Source: Rhizobiales bacterium GAS188 (lineage in GTDB: Bacteria > Pseudomonadota > Alphaproteobacteria > Rhizobiales > Beijerinckiaceae). From it: a stretch of 64,000 bases of DNA. The stretch covers positions 3,410,001 through 3,474,000 of the forward strand of contig FNSS01000001.1 in the NCBI GenBank assembly GCA_900104855.1. Reading direction: 5' to 3'. Under the pieces are notes generated by a model, which made no database searches, was not told the DNA's origin, and saw nothing but the letters and a program-made list of their open reading frames with translations. Below are positions 36,060 to 45,998 of this stretch, in pieces. The position numbers were made by a program, and so were the translations under genes. The number at the start of each line of letters is the position of its first letter. Position 1 is the stretch's first letter.

Positions 36060-37016
36060 TCAGCGGTGCGCGGCGCGCATCTTGTCGAGCGGTCCCCCGA
36101 CCTTGACCGAGCCCGGCAGCGGATGACCGACGATATCCTCGGCGAGCTCGGCGGCCGCAATCAGCTTTTCGAGATCGACGCCGGTCTCGATGCCCATCTC
36201 CTGCAGCATGAAGACGAGGTCCTCGGTGCAGACATTGCCGGCAGCGCCCTTATGGGCCGCGAAAGGACAACCGCCGAGCCCTGCCACGGCCGCATCGAAG
36301 ATATCGACGCCCATCTCCAGCCCGGCAAGCGCATTGGCGATGCCCATGCCACGCGTATCGTGGAGATGCAGCGCCAGGCGCAAATCGGGATGACGCTCGC
36401 GCACCGCGCCGATCATGCGCTTGATCGAAAGCGGCGTCGCCCAGGCCATGGTGTCGGCGAGCGACATGACCTTGATGTCGAGCTTGTGCTCGGCGGCAAG
36501 CGCCAGGATATCTTCGATCAGCGCGAGCACCGTCGCGATCTTGATGTCGCCTTCGAAATTGCAGCCGAAGGCCGCCATGATCGCGCCGCGCTCGATCGGT
36601 GTGCCATGCTGACGGTAGAGATCGATGATCTCGCGCTGGGCCTCGAGATTCTGGGCGAGGTTGCGGTTCTGGTTGCGCTTCAGGAAGGTCGCTGAAGCCG
36701 TCAGCGTGATCGAGCCCGTGATGTCGAGGCGCTGCGTCGCCGCGGCGCGTTCGAAGCCCTTGGCGTTGAGCCATAACGCCGTGTAGCGCACGCCTGGCTT
36801 GCGCTCGAAGCCCGCCACCACGGCCTCGGCATCGGCCCAGCCCGGCACGTTCTTGGGGTTGACGAAAGATGCGACCTGGATCGTCCGCAGCCCGGTCGCC
36901 GACAGCGCATCGATCAGCTCGATCTTGCGCGCGGTCGAGATCGCCCCCTTCTCGAACTGGAAGCCTTCGCGCGGGCCCTCTTCGTTGATATGGACGAATT
37001 TCGGCAGATCGGACAT
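36060..37016 (-). CDS. Hydroxymethylglutaryl-CoA lyase-like enzyme
   Basis: A TIM-barrel lyase of 318 residues in the HMG-CoA lyase/isopropylmalate synthase superfamily. Reference HMG-CoA lyases read (D/E)VGPRDGLQ at the N-terminus; this one reads NEEGPREGFQ, keeping the Arg but replacing the metal-binding Asp by Glu. The metal histidines in LALHLHDTRGMG, the catalytic Cys loop GLGGCPFA and the Asn in GAAGNVCTEDLV are all present. ATG at 37016 begins MSDLPKF. It may act in leucine or another branched acyl-CoA breakdown, or on a different 3-hydroxy-3-methyl substrate. Its neighbours (osmF operon and sorAB) give no hint of the pathway. Confidence 0.85.
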   Translation of the reverse strand: MSDLPKFVHINEEGPREGFQFEKGAISTARKIELIDALSATGLRTIQVASFVNPKNVPGWADAEAVVAGFERKPGVRYTALWLNAKGFERAAATQRLDITGSITLTASATFLKRNQNRNLAQNLEAQREIIDLYRQHGTPIERGAIMAAFGCNFEGDIKIATVLALIEDILALAAEHKLDIKVMSLADTMAWATPLSIKRMIGAVRERHPDLRLALHLHDTRGMGIANALAGLEMGVDIFDAAVAGLGGCPFAAHKGAAGNVCTEDLVFMLQEMGIETGVDLEKLIAAAELAEDIVGHPLPGSVKVGGPLDKMRAAHR

Positions 37017-37040
37017 GTAGTCCCCATCACTTTCCTTCAA

Positions 37041-37388
37041 TTACTTGCCGTAATTCGCCGCGAGATAGCTCGCGATCTCCCTGGCATCCGCATCGTCGAT
37101 CGGCGCCCCGTATACCTTGATCATCTTGGTCACCTCGGCATCCCAGCCGGTCTTGTCGAGAAAGGGCGAATTCATCTGGATATAGTCGAGGCTGTGGCAG
37201 GCCCCGCAATTGTTGAGGACCGCATTGTGCCCGGCTGCTTCCTTCAGCACGATGTCGGTCTCATCGGCGCGCGCGGCGCCGAGGCCGCTGCCGATGAGAG
37301 TGGTGAGGAGCGCGGCAAGGAGCCCGATCCGGAGTGCGGCCGTGGCCGGGCTTGACCGGCGTGATGTCGTTGGTGCTGTCGCGGTCAT
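37041..37388 (-). CDS. sorB: Sulfite dehydrogenase cytochrome c subunit (SorB-like)
   Basis: A 115-residue periplasmic monohaem cytochrome c. After a signal peptide (hydrophobic LRIGLLAALLTTLIGSGLG, cleavage near AARADE) the haem motif CGACH lies near residue 62, and the axial Met is probably the one in YIQMNSPFL or TKMIKVYG. It follows sorA by four bases and should accept electrons from the molybdenum centre of SorA. The Gly/Lys-ending C-terminus AREIASYLAANYGK is typical of the SorB group. Confidence 0.9.
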   Translation of the reverse strand: MTATAPTTSRRSSPATAALRIGLLAALLTTLIGSGLGAARADETDIVLKEAAGHNAVLNNCGACHSLDYIQMNSPFLDKTGWDAEVTKMIKVYGAPIDDADAREIASYLAANYGK

Positions 37389-37392
37389 CGGA

Positions 37393-38658
37393 TCAACCCA
37401 TATCGAGCGCGAGGCGCGCCACGGAATTGTGATGATAGCCTGCCGGATTAGGGATCGCGGTCATGGGCTGGCTCTGGCCGATGGCGTTGGTCGCTTTGGC
37501 CATGATGTCGAGGCGGCCGCGCGGTGGTCGGCCGAGCGCTGCCTGCCAGCCGCGGAAGGAATAGCGGCCGAGATCCTGGCCGAGCTCGGCGCTCATCCAG
37601 CTCTTGCCGCCATCGGTCGAGATTTCGACCGAGGCGATGCCGTAGCCTGCATCCCAGGCAAGGCCGGCGACGGTGACGGGCTCGTCGGCCTTGGCGGTCG
37701 CGCCGCTCGCATGCGAGGTGATCAGCGAATTCACCATGATCTCAGTGATCGGCGTGTTGGCAGGGGCCTCCTGCGACAGGAAGCGCTGCACGGAGGGGAA
37801 AAGGCGCGCCGGCACCCGATAGGCACCCTTCATCCAGAAATTGTCGAGCGGCTTCAGCCGCGCCTCGATGCTGGTGAGATGCTTCATCCAATAGGTGGCG
37901 GTCCAGCCGGGTGCCACGATGCGCGCCGGAAAGCCGTTGAAATGCGGCAGCGGCTGGCCGTTCATCTCATAAGCGATGATGGTGTCCGGATCGATCGCCT
38001 TCCAGACCGGCAGGCTTTTGACGAAGTCGGGTGTCTTGTCGAGCACGGGCCCGTCGGCGCCGTCGAAAGCAATCTCGATCGCCTCGTCCTTGAGCCCGGC
38101 CTTGGCCAAGACATCCTTCAGCCTCGCGCCCCTCCAGCTCGCATTGCCCATGGCGCCGATGCCCCATTCCACGCCCGGCACATGCGGCGAGGCGAGGCCG
38201 CGCCGGTTGCCGGAGCATTGGCAGACGGCGACGAGCTCGACGGGTTGGTAATCTTTCTTCAGCTCCTCGAAGCCGATCTCGAAGGGCTTGGCGGCACCGT
38301 CGCCGCCCACCGCGAGACGCCAGGTCGCAGCGTTGACCTGCGGGATGTCGGCCAGATGATAGCGCACGAAGAAATTGTCGTTCGAGGTGATCGGGTCCTG
38401 GAACACGGCGAGCGGCGATTCGTAATTGGGCGGCCGATAGGAGAGCTTGATGAGCGGTGCCTTGCCGGGCAAGGCCTCGAGCCTGGCTTCGGTCGCGACG
38501 CCCGAAGGCAAGCCGAGCGCGAGCGGCGGCGCCTGGGGGGCGGCGGTTGCGGCGCGGGCGCTTCCGACCGCGAGCGGCGCCGTCATCGCGGCGCAGGCTG
38601 CGAGCGAGAACATGTCGCGGCGGCTCAAGGTAGAACTTTTCAAGGCAGAACTTGGCAT
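37393..38658 (-). CDS. sorA: Sulfite dehydrogenase molybdopterin subunit (SorA-like)
   Basis: A 421-residue periplasmic enzyme that should oxidise sulfite to sulfate. The Tat signal is SRRDMFSLAACAAMTAPLAVG. The sulfite oxidase fold follows, with SNDNFFVRYHLADIP and the molybdenum-ligating Cys in AVCQCSGNRRG near residue 145. The oxidoreductase and dimerisation domains continue with GWTATYWMKHLTSIE, and the C-terminal Ig-like domain carries VEISTDGGKSW. The cofactor-binding residues look intact. It forms an operon with sorB. It would protect against, or gain energy from, sulfite released during sulfonate or taurine breakdown. Confidence 0.93.
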   Translation of the reverse strand: MPSSALKSSTLSRRDMFSLAACAAMTAPLAVGSARAATAAPQAPPLALGLPSGVATEARLEALPGKAPLIKLSYRPPNYESPLAVFQDPITSNDNFFVRYHLADIPQVNAATWRLAVGGDGAAKPFEIGFEELKKDYQPVELVAVCQCSGNRRGLASPHVPGVEWGIGAMGNASWRGARLKDVLAKAGLKDEAIEIAFDGADGPVLDKTPDFVKSLPVWKAIDPDTIIAYEMNGQPLPHFNGFPARIVAPGWTATYWMKHLTSIEARLKPLDNFWMKGAYRVPARLFPSVQRFLSQEAPANTPITEIMVNSLITSHASGATAKADEPVTVAGLAWDAGYGIASVEISTDGGKSWMSAELGQDLGRYSFRGWQAALGRPPRGRLDIMAKATNAIGQSQPMTAIPNPAGYHHNSVARLALDMG

Positions 38659-38887
38659 CGGGCCGTCCTCCTCAGGGATCGCACCCTCGCTTCTTCGGGG
38701 CGCCGGAAGCGTGCATCGCGGTCGTGCCAGGCGATCGGCAGCATTTGGCTCCGATGCTCTCGCGCAGGAAATCTACCGTGCGGTCCTGCGATGTCCAGCG
38801 GCGCCGGCGCCTGGCCCAACGACCGCGTCTGCCTGGCCCAGGCGTAACGGCCGAGGCCCTGCATCCCTCACCGTTTCGTTATCGCGC

Positions 38888-38976
38888 CCCTGGGACCGCG
38901 ACCGTCTCGGTCGCCCTTCTTCCCAGCGGCGCGCCTGGCCGTTCCCAAGAGCGGGCGAGGACGCCCGTGGTCCCAG
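38888..38976 (+). repeat. Dispersed intergenic repeat, modules b and a together
   Basis: Module b (30 bp, 38888-38917) is followed after 29 bp by module a (38947-38976), which contains the hairpin GCGGGCG-AGGA-CGCCCGT. The same two modules occur in the opposite order at 59794-59860. Together they occupy about a quarter of the 332-base gap between sorA and the aminotransferase gene (38659-38990). I see no gene or clear promoter in the rest of the gap. Confidence 0.75.
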
Positions 38977-38990
38977 CCATGCAGGCCCCC

Positions 38991-40328
<1,338 letters not shown>

Positions 40329-40543
40329 GCGAAGGTCCTCCGAGGCGATTGGCTTGCATCCGCGCCAAGTAGCGGAAAGTGGCATTGGGCGGATGCGGAT
40401 TGCGGCCGATGGTCAGGAATGGCGCGATATTGGGCAGCAACAATCGTGCCAGCCATCATCGGCAATGATATCAATGACTTAGGTCTTTCTTGAGGCGACC
40501 CGTTACAACAATTTTTGTAGGAAAGTCGCGGCTCTGAAGGTGC

Positions 40544-41461
40544 TCAGGGCGAGTTGCTGCTGAAGGTGTCGCAGGACGAAATCTGCCCGGTCTTCAGTCC
40601 CGTCGAGAACCAGCGCGTGCGTTGTGCCGAGCTGCCATGGGTGAAGCTGTCGGGCACCACATAGCCTTGCGTCTCCTTCTGCAAGGTGTCGTCACCGACC
40701 GAAGAGGCGGCCTTCAGCGCATCGTCGACGTCGCCCTGTTCGATGATCTTGAAGCGCTGATCGGCATTCGCCGCCCAGACGCCGGCGAAGCAATCGGCCT
40801 GCAGCTCGACGCGCACTTGCAGGCTGTTCGAGTCGCGGCCGGCGAGGCGCTTTTGCGCCGCCTCGACCTTGGGCAATGTGCCGAGCACGTTCTGGATGTG
40901 ATGGCCGATCTCATGGGCCACCACATAGGCGATGGCGAAGCGGCCCATCTTCAGGCCGAATTGCCGCTGCATATCGTCGAAGAAGCCGAGATCGAGATAC
41001 ACCTTCTGATCGAGCGGGCAATAGAAGGGCCCGGCGGCCCGCTGCCCCGCCCCGCATGCGGTCGGCGTCTGCTGGCTGTAGAGCACGAGCTTCGGCTGCG
41101 GGTAGGATTTGCCGGTCTGCTGCGGCAGCACCTCTCCCCACACCTTCTCGGTATTGGCGAGCACGGCCGAGATGAAGCGGCCGGATTCGTCCGCAGGCGG
41201 GCCCGAGGCCTGCGGGCCAGGCTGCTGCTGCGGCATCATCTGGCCGCCATTTCCGCCGCCCAGGATCATCTGCGCTCCGCCGATCAGGATGCGCGGATCG
41301 ATGCCGAGCTGGTAGCCGATCAGGCTGAGAACGACGATGCCGATGATGCCGAGGCCGCCGCGCCCGCCGGGAATCGGCATGCCGCCGCCAAAACCGCCGC
41401 CTCCGCCGGAGCCGCGCACATCCTCGAGATTCTCGGATTGCTCATTCTCATCGAGACGCAT
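40544..41461 (-). CDS. YpfJ-type neutral zinc metallopeptidase
   Basis: A 305-residue membrane-anchored protein of the putative neutral zinc metallopeptidase family. A short Gly-rich cytoplasmic start (GSGGGGGFGGGMPIPGG) leads into one helix (LGIIGIVVLSLIGYQLG). The catalytic part has CGAGQRAAGPFYCPLDQKVYLDLGFF and the zinc motif VVAHEIGHHIQN near residue 184, followed by ELQADCFAGVWA with the probable third ligand. E. coli YpfJ has the same layout. ATG at 41461 begins MRLDENEQSEN. The substrate is unknown. Confidence 0.92.
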   Translation of the reverse strand: MRLDENEQSENLEDVRGSGGGGGFGGGMPIPGGRGGLGIIGIVVLSLIGYQLGIDPRILIGGAQMILGGGNGGQMMPQQQPGPQASGPPADESGRFISAVLANTEKVWGEVLPQQTGKSYPQPKLVLYSQQTPTACGAGQRAAGPFYCPLDQKVYLDLGFFDDMQRQFGLKMGRFAIAYVVAHEIGHHIQNVLGTLPKVEAAQKRLAGRDSNSLQVRVELQADCFAGVWAANADQRFKIIEQGDVDDALKAASSVGDDTLQKETQGYVVPDSFTHGSSAQRTRWFSTGLKTGQISSCDTFSSNSP

Positions 41462-41663
41462 GGGAAGGCTCCTCGCAAGGCAGACGCGCCGACAGCTTAT
41501 GTAGCAGCTTCCACGCCGGAATTGAACGCGCCTGCAGCGCCGATGGTTCGGAGACTCTCGCACGAAGCGATGGCGGTCTTGAGGCCACATTGCCGGCAAG
41601 CCTTCATTGGGCCATATTGCTGGCCCCAACTGGCCACAACTTTGGAACCAGGGAGGTTTTGTC

Positions 41664-42059
41664 GTGCACAGGACCGTTCCGTTGGTCGCAGTCCTGATCT
41701 CCGTGCCGACGCTTTTGGCGATGCCGACGCTTTTGGCACAGGCGGCGACGAAGACCGTCGACGTCATCGCCGAAGTCGAGACCCCCGTGCAGTTCCATCG
41801 CGTCGTGCTGGGTGAAGCCTGCAAATTCGGCCTCGTGCCCCGCATCGTGATCACCAAGCCGCCGGTCAACGGCGCGCTGCTGGTGCAGACCGAGGTGGTG
41901 AAGATCCCCGACAGCGATCCGGCCTGCTACGGCAAGGTGGCGCGGGCCGCCGTCATCTATTACAAATCCGTAGTCGGCTATCGTGGATCGGACAGCTTCT
42001 CCTATGAGCAGGTGCCCGATACCGGCAAGATCATCGACATCGATCTCAACATCAAATAG
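41664..42059 (+). CDS. Small exported protein with Ig/cadherin-like domain
   Basis: A 131-residue secreted protein. GTG at 41664 is chosen because GGGAGG lies seven bases upstream; longer readings have no such site. The signal peptide is MHRTVPLVAVLISVPTLLAM, then cleavage near LLAQA-ATK. The mature part is beta-rich, and its end, YYKSVVGYRGSDSFSYEQV, resembles the terminal strands of bacterial Ig-like or cadherin-like domains. Two cysteines (GEACKFG and DPACYGK) could form a disulfide. The function is unknown. It is divergent from the YpfJ-type gene. Confidence 0.7.
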   Translation: MHRTVPLVAVLISVPTLLAMPTLLAQAATKTVDVIAEVETPVQFHRVVLGEACKFGLVPRIVITKPPVNGALLVQTEVVKIPDSDPACYGKVARAAVIYYKSVVGYRGSDSFSYEQVPDTGKIIDIDLNIK

Positions 42060-42144
42060 GCAGCGCGCCCCGGATTTCCCCTCGCCGCGATCGCATTGAG
42101 CGACGGCGCTTGGATGCGCCGGCTGCAGCCGCTAAGCTCGACCC

Positions 42145-43008
42145 ATGCCCTCGCCCCTCGACCCTCATGCCGTTGCGGCCATTCTGCGCTGGCATGTCGA
42201 TGCCGGCGTCGATTGGGCGGTCGACGATCAGGCCCATGACCGCTTCGCCGAAAGCGCGCTCGCGGCGAGCCGCCGCAGCATCGCGGCCGGCGACGAGCCG
42301 CGGCGGCGCGAGCTGCCGCGCCTCGTCGGTGACGCCGAGCCCAATCCTGGCACGGCCATCCCTCGCCCGGCCGTCGCGCCGCAACGCGCCGCCCCGGTGG
42401 CGCCGAACGAGGCCGCCGAGAGCGCGCGCACGCTTGCGGCCTCGGCCCGCACGCTCGCCGAGCTGCGCGACCTGGTCGATGGCTTCAATGGCTGCGCCCT
42501 GAAGGCGACCGCGACGCGGCTCGCTTTCTCCGACGGCAACCCCGAGGGCGGGCTGATGCTGGTCGGCGAGGCGCCCGGCGCCGACGAGGATCGGCAGGGC
42601 AAGCCCTTCGTCGGCAAGGCCGGACGCCTGCTCGACAAGATGCTGGCGGCGATCGGTCTCGACCGCAGCCAGGCCTATATCGCCAATATCGTGCCGTGGC
42701 GCCCGCCTGGTAACCGCACCCCGACGCCGCAGGAGACCGCAATCTGCCTGCCCTTCATCCAGCGCCAGATCGAGCTCGCCGCGCCGCGCATCCTGGTGAC
42801 GCTCGGCGGACCGTCGACGCAGACCCTGCTCGGCGTGAAGGACGGCATCTTGCGAACCCGCGGACGCTGGTCGAGCTGCGTCATCGCCGAGCGCCAGATC
42901 CCGACCATGCCGACCTTGCACCCGGCCTATCTGTTGCGCCAGCCGGCGCAGAAACGGCTCGCCTGGCGCGATCTGCAGGCGATCAGGAAGGCCTTCGACG
43001 CGCCTTGA
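42145..43008 (+). CDS. Uracil-DNA glycosylase, type 4/5-like
   Basis: A 287-residue DNA repair enzyme that should excise uracil from DNA. The first 95 or so residues are Ala/Pro/Arg-rich and poorly conserved. The catalytic part has VGEAPGADEDRQGKPFVGKAGRLLDKMLAAIG (motif GEAPG...G-PFVG) and the second motif TLHPAYLLR. Canonical type 4 enzymes bind a [4Fe-4S] cluster with four Cys; I see only three candidates (FNGCALK, TAICLPF and SSCVIAE). The second Cys of the first pair is replaced by Lys. The cluster may be altered or absent. Confidence 0.9.
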   Translation: MPSPLDPHAVAAILRWHVDAGVDWAVDDQAHDRFAESALAASRRSIAAGDEPRRRELPRLVGDAEPNPGTAIPRPAVAPQRAAPVAPNEAAESARTLAASARTLAELRDLVDGFNGCALKATATRLAFSDGNPEGGLMLVGEAPGADEDRQGKPFVGKAGRLLDKMLAAIGLDRSQAYIANIVPWRPPGNRTPTPQETAICLPFIQRQIELAAPRILVTLGGPSTQTLLGVKDGILRTRGRWSSCVIAERQIPTMPTLHPAYLLRQPAQKRLAWRDLQAIRKAFDAP

Positions 43009-43032
43009 TGGCGCGGCCTGGCGCGAGGCGCC

Positions 43033-43167
43033 TATCCCTCCCATGCGGAGCAGGGGAGGGTGGCGAGCGCAGCGAGCCGGGTGGGGTCCGCTGCCGGAGA
43101 AGTCCCCCACCCGTCCGCTCGGCAAGGGCCTCGCGTCCACCCTCCCCCACTTCGTGAGGGAGGGATA
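43033..43167. repeat. Long imperfect inverted repeat, intergenic
   Basis: The two ends are near-perfect complements (TATCCCTCCC at the left, GGGAGGGATA at the right), and pairing continues inward through GGGGAGGGTGG and CCACCCTCCCC. A diverged central part follows. The transcript from either strand would form one long hairpin. It fills the space between the convergent glycosylase and GGDEF/EAL genes. Similar elements lie at 45809-45988 and 50299-50500. Confidence 0.7.
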
Positions 43168-43210
43168 GGCGAATAGCGATCCACGGATCAGTTTTCTATG
43201 ATTCTCGGCC

Positions 43211-45679
43211 CTATCGCGTGACGGCTTCCGAGGGGAGAGCCGGGTCGTCCTCGATCACGTCGCTCTTGCGCGCCTGACGGCGTGTGAGCGAAGCCGCTGC
43301 CTTGATCGGAACGACGCTCTTGATCGGAACGATATTGGCGCCGAAGCTCGGTGCGCCCGGCCATTGGCTCCTGTCGGAGCGCGGCACGCTGTTCGGCACC
43401 AGCATTCTCGCCACGTCCCGGCTCGGAACGGCCGGGCTGAAGAGATAGCCCTGGACCTCGTCGACGCCGGGCTCCGCCGCGATCAGCTGCAACTGCTCCT
43501 CGGTCTCCACGCCTTCCATGACGACCGACATGCCGAGCTCCGAGCTCAGGCGCGCCACGCCGCGCAGCAAGGTGAGGGAGCGTTCGCTCGAGCCGACGCC
43601 CTTGAGGAAGGAGCGGTCGATCTTCACCTTGTCCAGCGGGAAGTTGTGCAGATAGCTCAGGCTCGAATACCCCGTGCCGAAATCGTCGAGCGAGATGCGC
43701 ACGCCCATATTGCGCAGCGTCTCGAGAGTGAGGCGCGTCGATTGCGTGTCCTGGAGCAATATCGTCTCGGTGATCTCGATCTCGAGGCGCGTCGCCGGCA
43801 GGCCCGAGATCGAGAGCGCGTTCTGCACCGCCTTTGTGATGTCGCTGCGCTTGAACTGGGTCGAGGAGATGTTGACGGCGACATGGATGTCGCCTGGCCA
43901 TTTCATGCATTCGAGGCAGGCCTTCTGCAGCACCAGATTGCCGATCTCGACGATGACGCCCATCTCCTCGGCGACCGGGATGAACTCGGCCGGCGAGACC
44001 ATGCCGCGCTGCGGATGCGACCAGCGCAGCAGGGCCTCGAATCCGGTGATCCTCTGGCTGCGCAGATTGACGAGGGGTTGGTAGTAGACATCGAAGGCCC
44101 CGCTCGCCAGCGCATTGCGCAAGTCGAGCTCCAGGCTGCGGCGCGCCTGCGCCTCGATATCCATGTCCTTCTCGAAGAAGCGCCAGGTGCCGCGCCCATC
44201 GGCTTTGGCGCGGTAGAGCGCCATGTCGGCATTCTTCAACAGCGTGTCGGCGTCGATGCCGTCGCGCGGCGCGACCGAGATGCCGATGCTGGCTCCGACG
44301 ATCACCTGATGGCCGTCGATATCGAAGGTCTCGTTGAGCAGGCCGACGACGCGCTTCGCGAGCCCGGCCGCCTGCTCGGAGCGACGCAGCGGGGACTGCA
44401 CGATGACGAACTCGTCCCCGCCGAGGCGGGCCACGAGATCTGATTCGCGCACCACGGTGCGCAGCCGCTCGGCGACCAGGCACAACAGCTCGTCGCCTCG
44501 CGAATGTCCGAGCGTGTCGTTGACCTGCTTGAACTGGTCGAGATCGATGAACAGGATGGCGCAGCGCTCATGCTTCTCGCGGGCCCGCACCAGGATGTGC
44601 ATGATCTCCTCGCGGAAGAACATGCGGTTCGGCAGCTTGGTCAAGGTGTCGTAGCGCGCCAGATGCTTGATGGCGGCTTCGGCGGCGCGCCGCTCCGTGA
44701 CGTCCTCGACCAGGACGACCGAGCCGCCCCCGTTCATCGCCTGGAAGGTGAAGGACAGGGAGCGGCCGTCTTCGGTGGTGGTGAAGAGCGGCGTTTCCAC
44801 ACGTCCGGCGAGGCGGTCCTCGAAGCCGGCGGTGAGCCTCTTCACATCGGCCTCGGCGACGCGCTGCGCGCGGGCGGACTCGACCAAAAGGGCCTTGACC
44901 GAAGCGCCCCTGCGGGAGGTGTCGGGGGAGGCCCCGAACAGGCCCTGGATGCGGTTGTTGGCGACCACCAGGCTATGGTCGGCGTCGAACATGAACAGGC
45001 CGAGCGGCATGTTGTTGAGCGCCGTGTCGAAGCGGTCGGCGAGCAGCGTCACGTCGCGGGCCGAGACCAGCGCGTCGAACAAGGTGCGGCGCAGCCTCGC
45101 CGAGATCGAGCTGATGCTCAACAGCAAGGGGACGATGATGACGCCGAGGATCAGCCAATAGGCCCTGCCGGCGATCACCATGGCGATCGAGATCGGGATG
45201 GCGGCGCAGACGATCTGCGTATGCACCAAAGTGGGGCTCGAGAAATTCCGGCCCGATATGCCCATCAGATAGGCGAGCGTGGTGGCAAAGCTCAACAGGC
45301 GCAGGAAGGGATCGGTCGAGAGCGCGAAGGTGGCGAGGCACCAGGCTCCGATGAGCGCCACCGAGACGGCCGAGCCGATGACGTAGCGCAGCTCCCATTC
45401 CCTGGCGGCTTCGGGGGTGTCGATAGCGGCGCGGCGGCGCGCGAATTGGCGTATGTCGAGCACGCGCAGATAGGCGACGGCCGGCATGGCGACGGCGCAG
45501 AGGAGCAGCCAGATCTCGTTGCTGACGATCGCCGTGATGAGGGCAGCCGCCGACGACCCGATCGAGCCGATGAACAGCGTGCGGGCGTCCTGGTACAAGG
45601 AACCGACCAGGGATATGTAGATGTCCTTGGGAAGCCCATCCTGCCGATGGAGCCGGCCAGTCCAAAATGGAAGTTTCAT
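43211..45679 (-). CDS. Membrane-bound GGDEF-EAL protein with PAS-like domain
   Basis: A second probable cyclic-di-GMP enzyme, 822 residues from ATG at 45679 (GTG at 45709 is an alternative; neither has a strong ribosome site). Residues about 25-185 hold five or six hydrophobic segments, followed by a PAS-like domain (MPLGLFMFDADHSLVVANNRIQGLFG, about 205-325). ARLGGDEFVIV lies near residue 418 and FEALLRWSHP near residue 546, with LEIEITETILL, SLDDFGTGYSSLSYL and VVMEGVETEEQL. Both catalytic signatures are intact. The last 75 residues are a basic, disordered-looking tail not found in the first GGDEF-EAL protein of the window. It is a single gene. Confidence 0.95.
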   Translation of the reverse strand: MKLPFWTGRLHRQDGLPKDIYISLVGSLYQDARTLFIGSIGSSAAALITAIVSNEIWLLLCAVAMPAVAYLRVLDIRQFARRRAAIDTPEAAREWELRYVIGSAVSVALIGAWCLATFALSTDPFLRLLSFATTLAYLMGISGRNFSSPTLVHTQIVCAAIPISIAMVIAGRAYWLILGVIIVPLLLSISSISARLRRTLFDALVSARDVTLLADRFDTALNNMPLGLFMFDADHSLVVANNRIQGLFGASPDTSRRGASVKALLVESARAQRVAEADVKRLTAGFEDRLAGRVETPLFTTTEDGRSLSFTFQAMNGGGSVVLVEDVTERRAAEAAIKHLARYDTLTKLPNRMFFREEIMHILVRAREKHERCAILFIDLDQFKQVNDTLGHSRGDELLCLVAERLRTVVRESDLVARLGGDEFVIVQSPLRRSEQAAGLAKRVVGLLNETFDIDGHQVIVGASIGISVAPRDGIDADTLLKNADMALYRAKADGRGTWRFFEKDMDIEAQARRSLELDLRNALASGAFDVYYQPLVNLRSQRITGFEALLRWSHPQRGMVSPAEFIPVAEEMGVIVEIGNLVLQKACLECMKWPGDIHVAVNISSTQFKRSDITKAVQNALSISGLPATRLEIEITETILLQDTQSTRLTLETLRNMGVRISLDDFGTGYSSLSYLHNFPLDKVKIDRSFLKGVGSSERSLTLLRGVARLSSELGMSVVMEGVETEEQLQLIAAEPGVDEVQGYLFSPAVPSRDVARMLVPNSVPRSDRSQWPGAPSFGANIVPIKSVVPIKAAASLTRRQARKSDVIEDDPALPSEAVTR

Positions 45680-45808
45680 CGCGCCATCGTCATCTGGAAA
45701 GCTGTCCACGACGTTATCCAGATGTCGTTAAGACTTAGTTCGTGCCCACGTTCAAAGGTTGAGGCGTTAGGGTTCCGTTAACGATTGAGATTTCAGGGGG
45801 TTAGAGGG

Positions 45809-45988
45809 GCGCGCCTTCTTCCTTCTCCCGTCACTTGAGACGGGAGAAGGTGCCGAGGCGAAGCCGAGGCGGATGAGGGGCGGTCGAGCGCTTCACCGGC
45901 GTCCCTCATCCGCCCTCACTACGCAGAGTCTTTTTTAGTCAAGACTTGCACCTTCTCCCGCCCAAGAGCGGGAGAAGGAAGCGCGCGC
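45809..45988. repeat. Long imperfect inverted repeat with nested hairpins, intergenic
   Basis: The outer arms GCGCGCC.TTC and GAAGCGCGCGC enclose two smaller hairpins of their own: CTTCTCCCG...CGGGAGAAG occurs in each arm. Inner arms GCGGATGAGGG and CCCTCATCCGC pair with each other. The element fills most of the 319-base space between the GGDEF-EAL and IalB-like genes. A short T-run (GTCTTTTTTAG) lies near its middle. Its design matches the elements at 43033-43167 and 50299-50500. Confidence 0.7.
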
Positions 45989-45998
45989 CTTCGACCGC

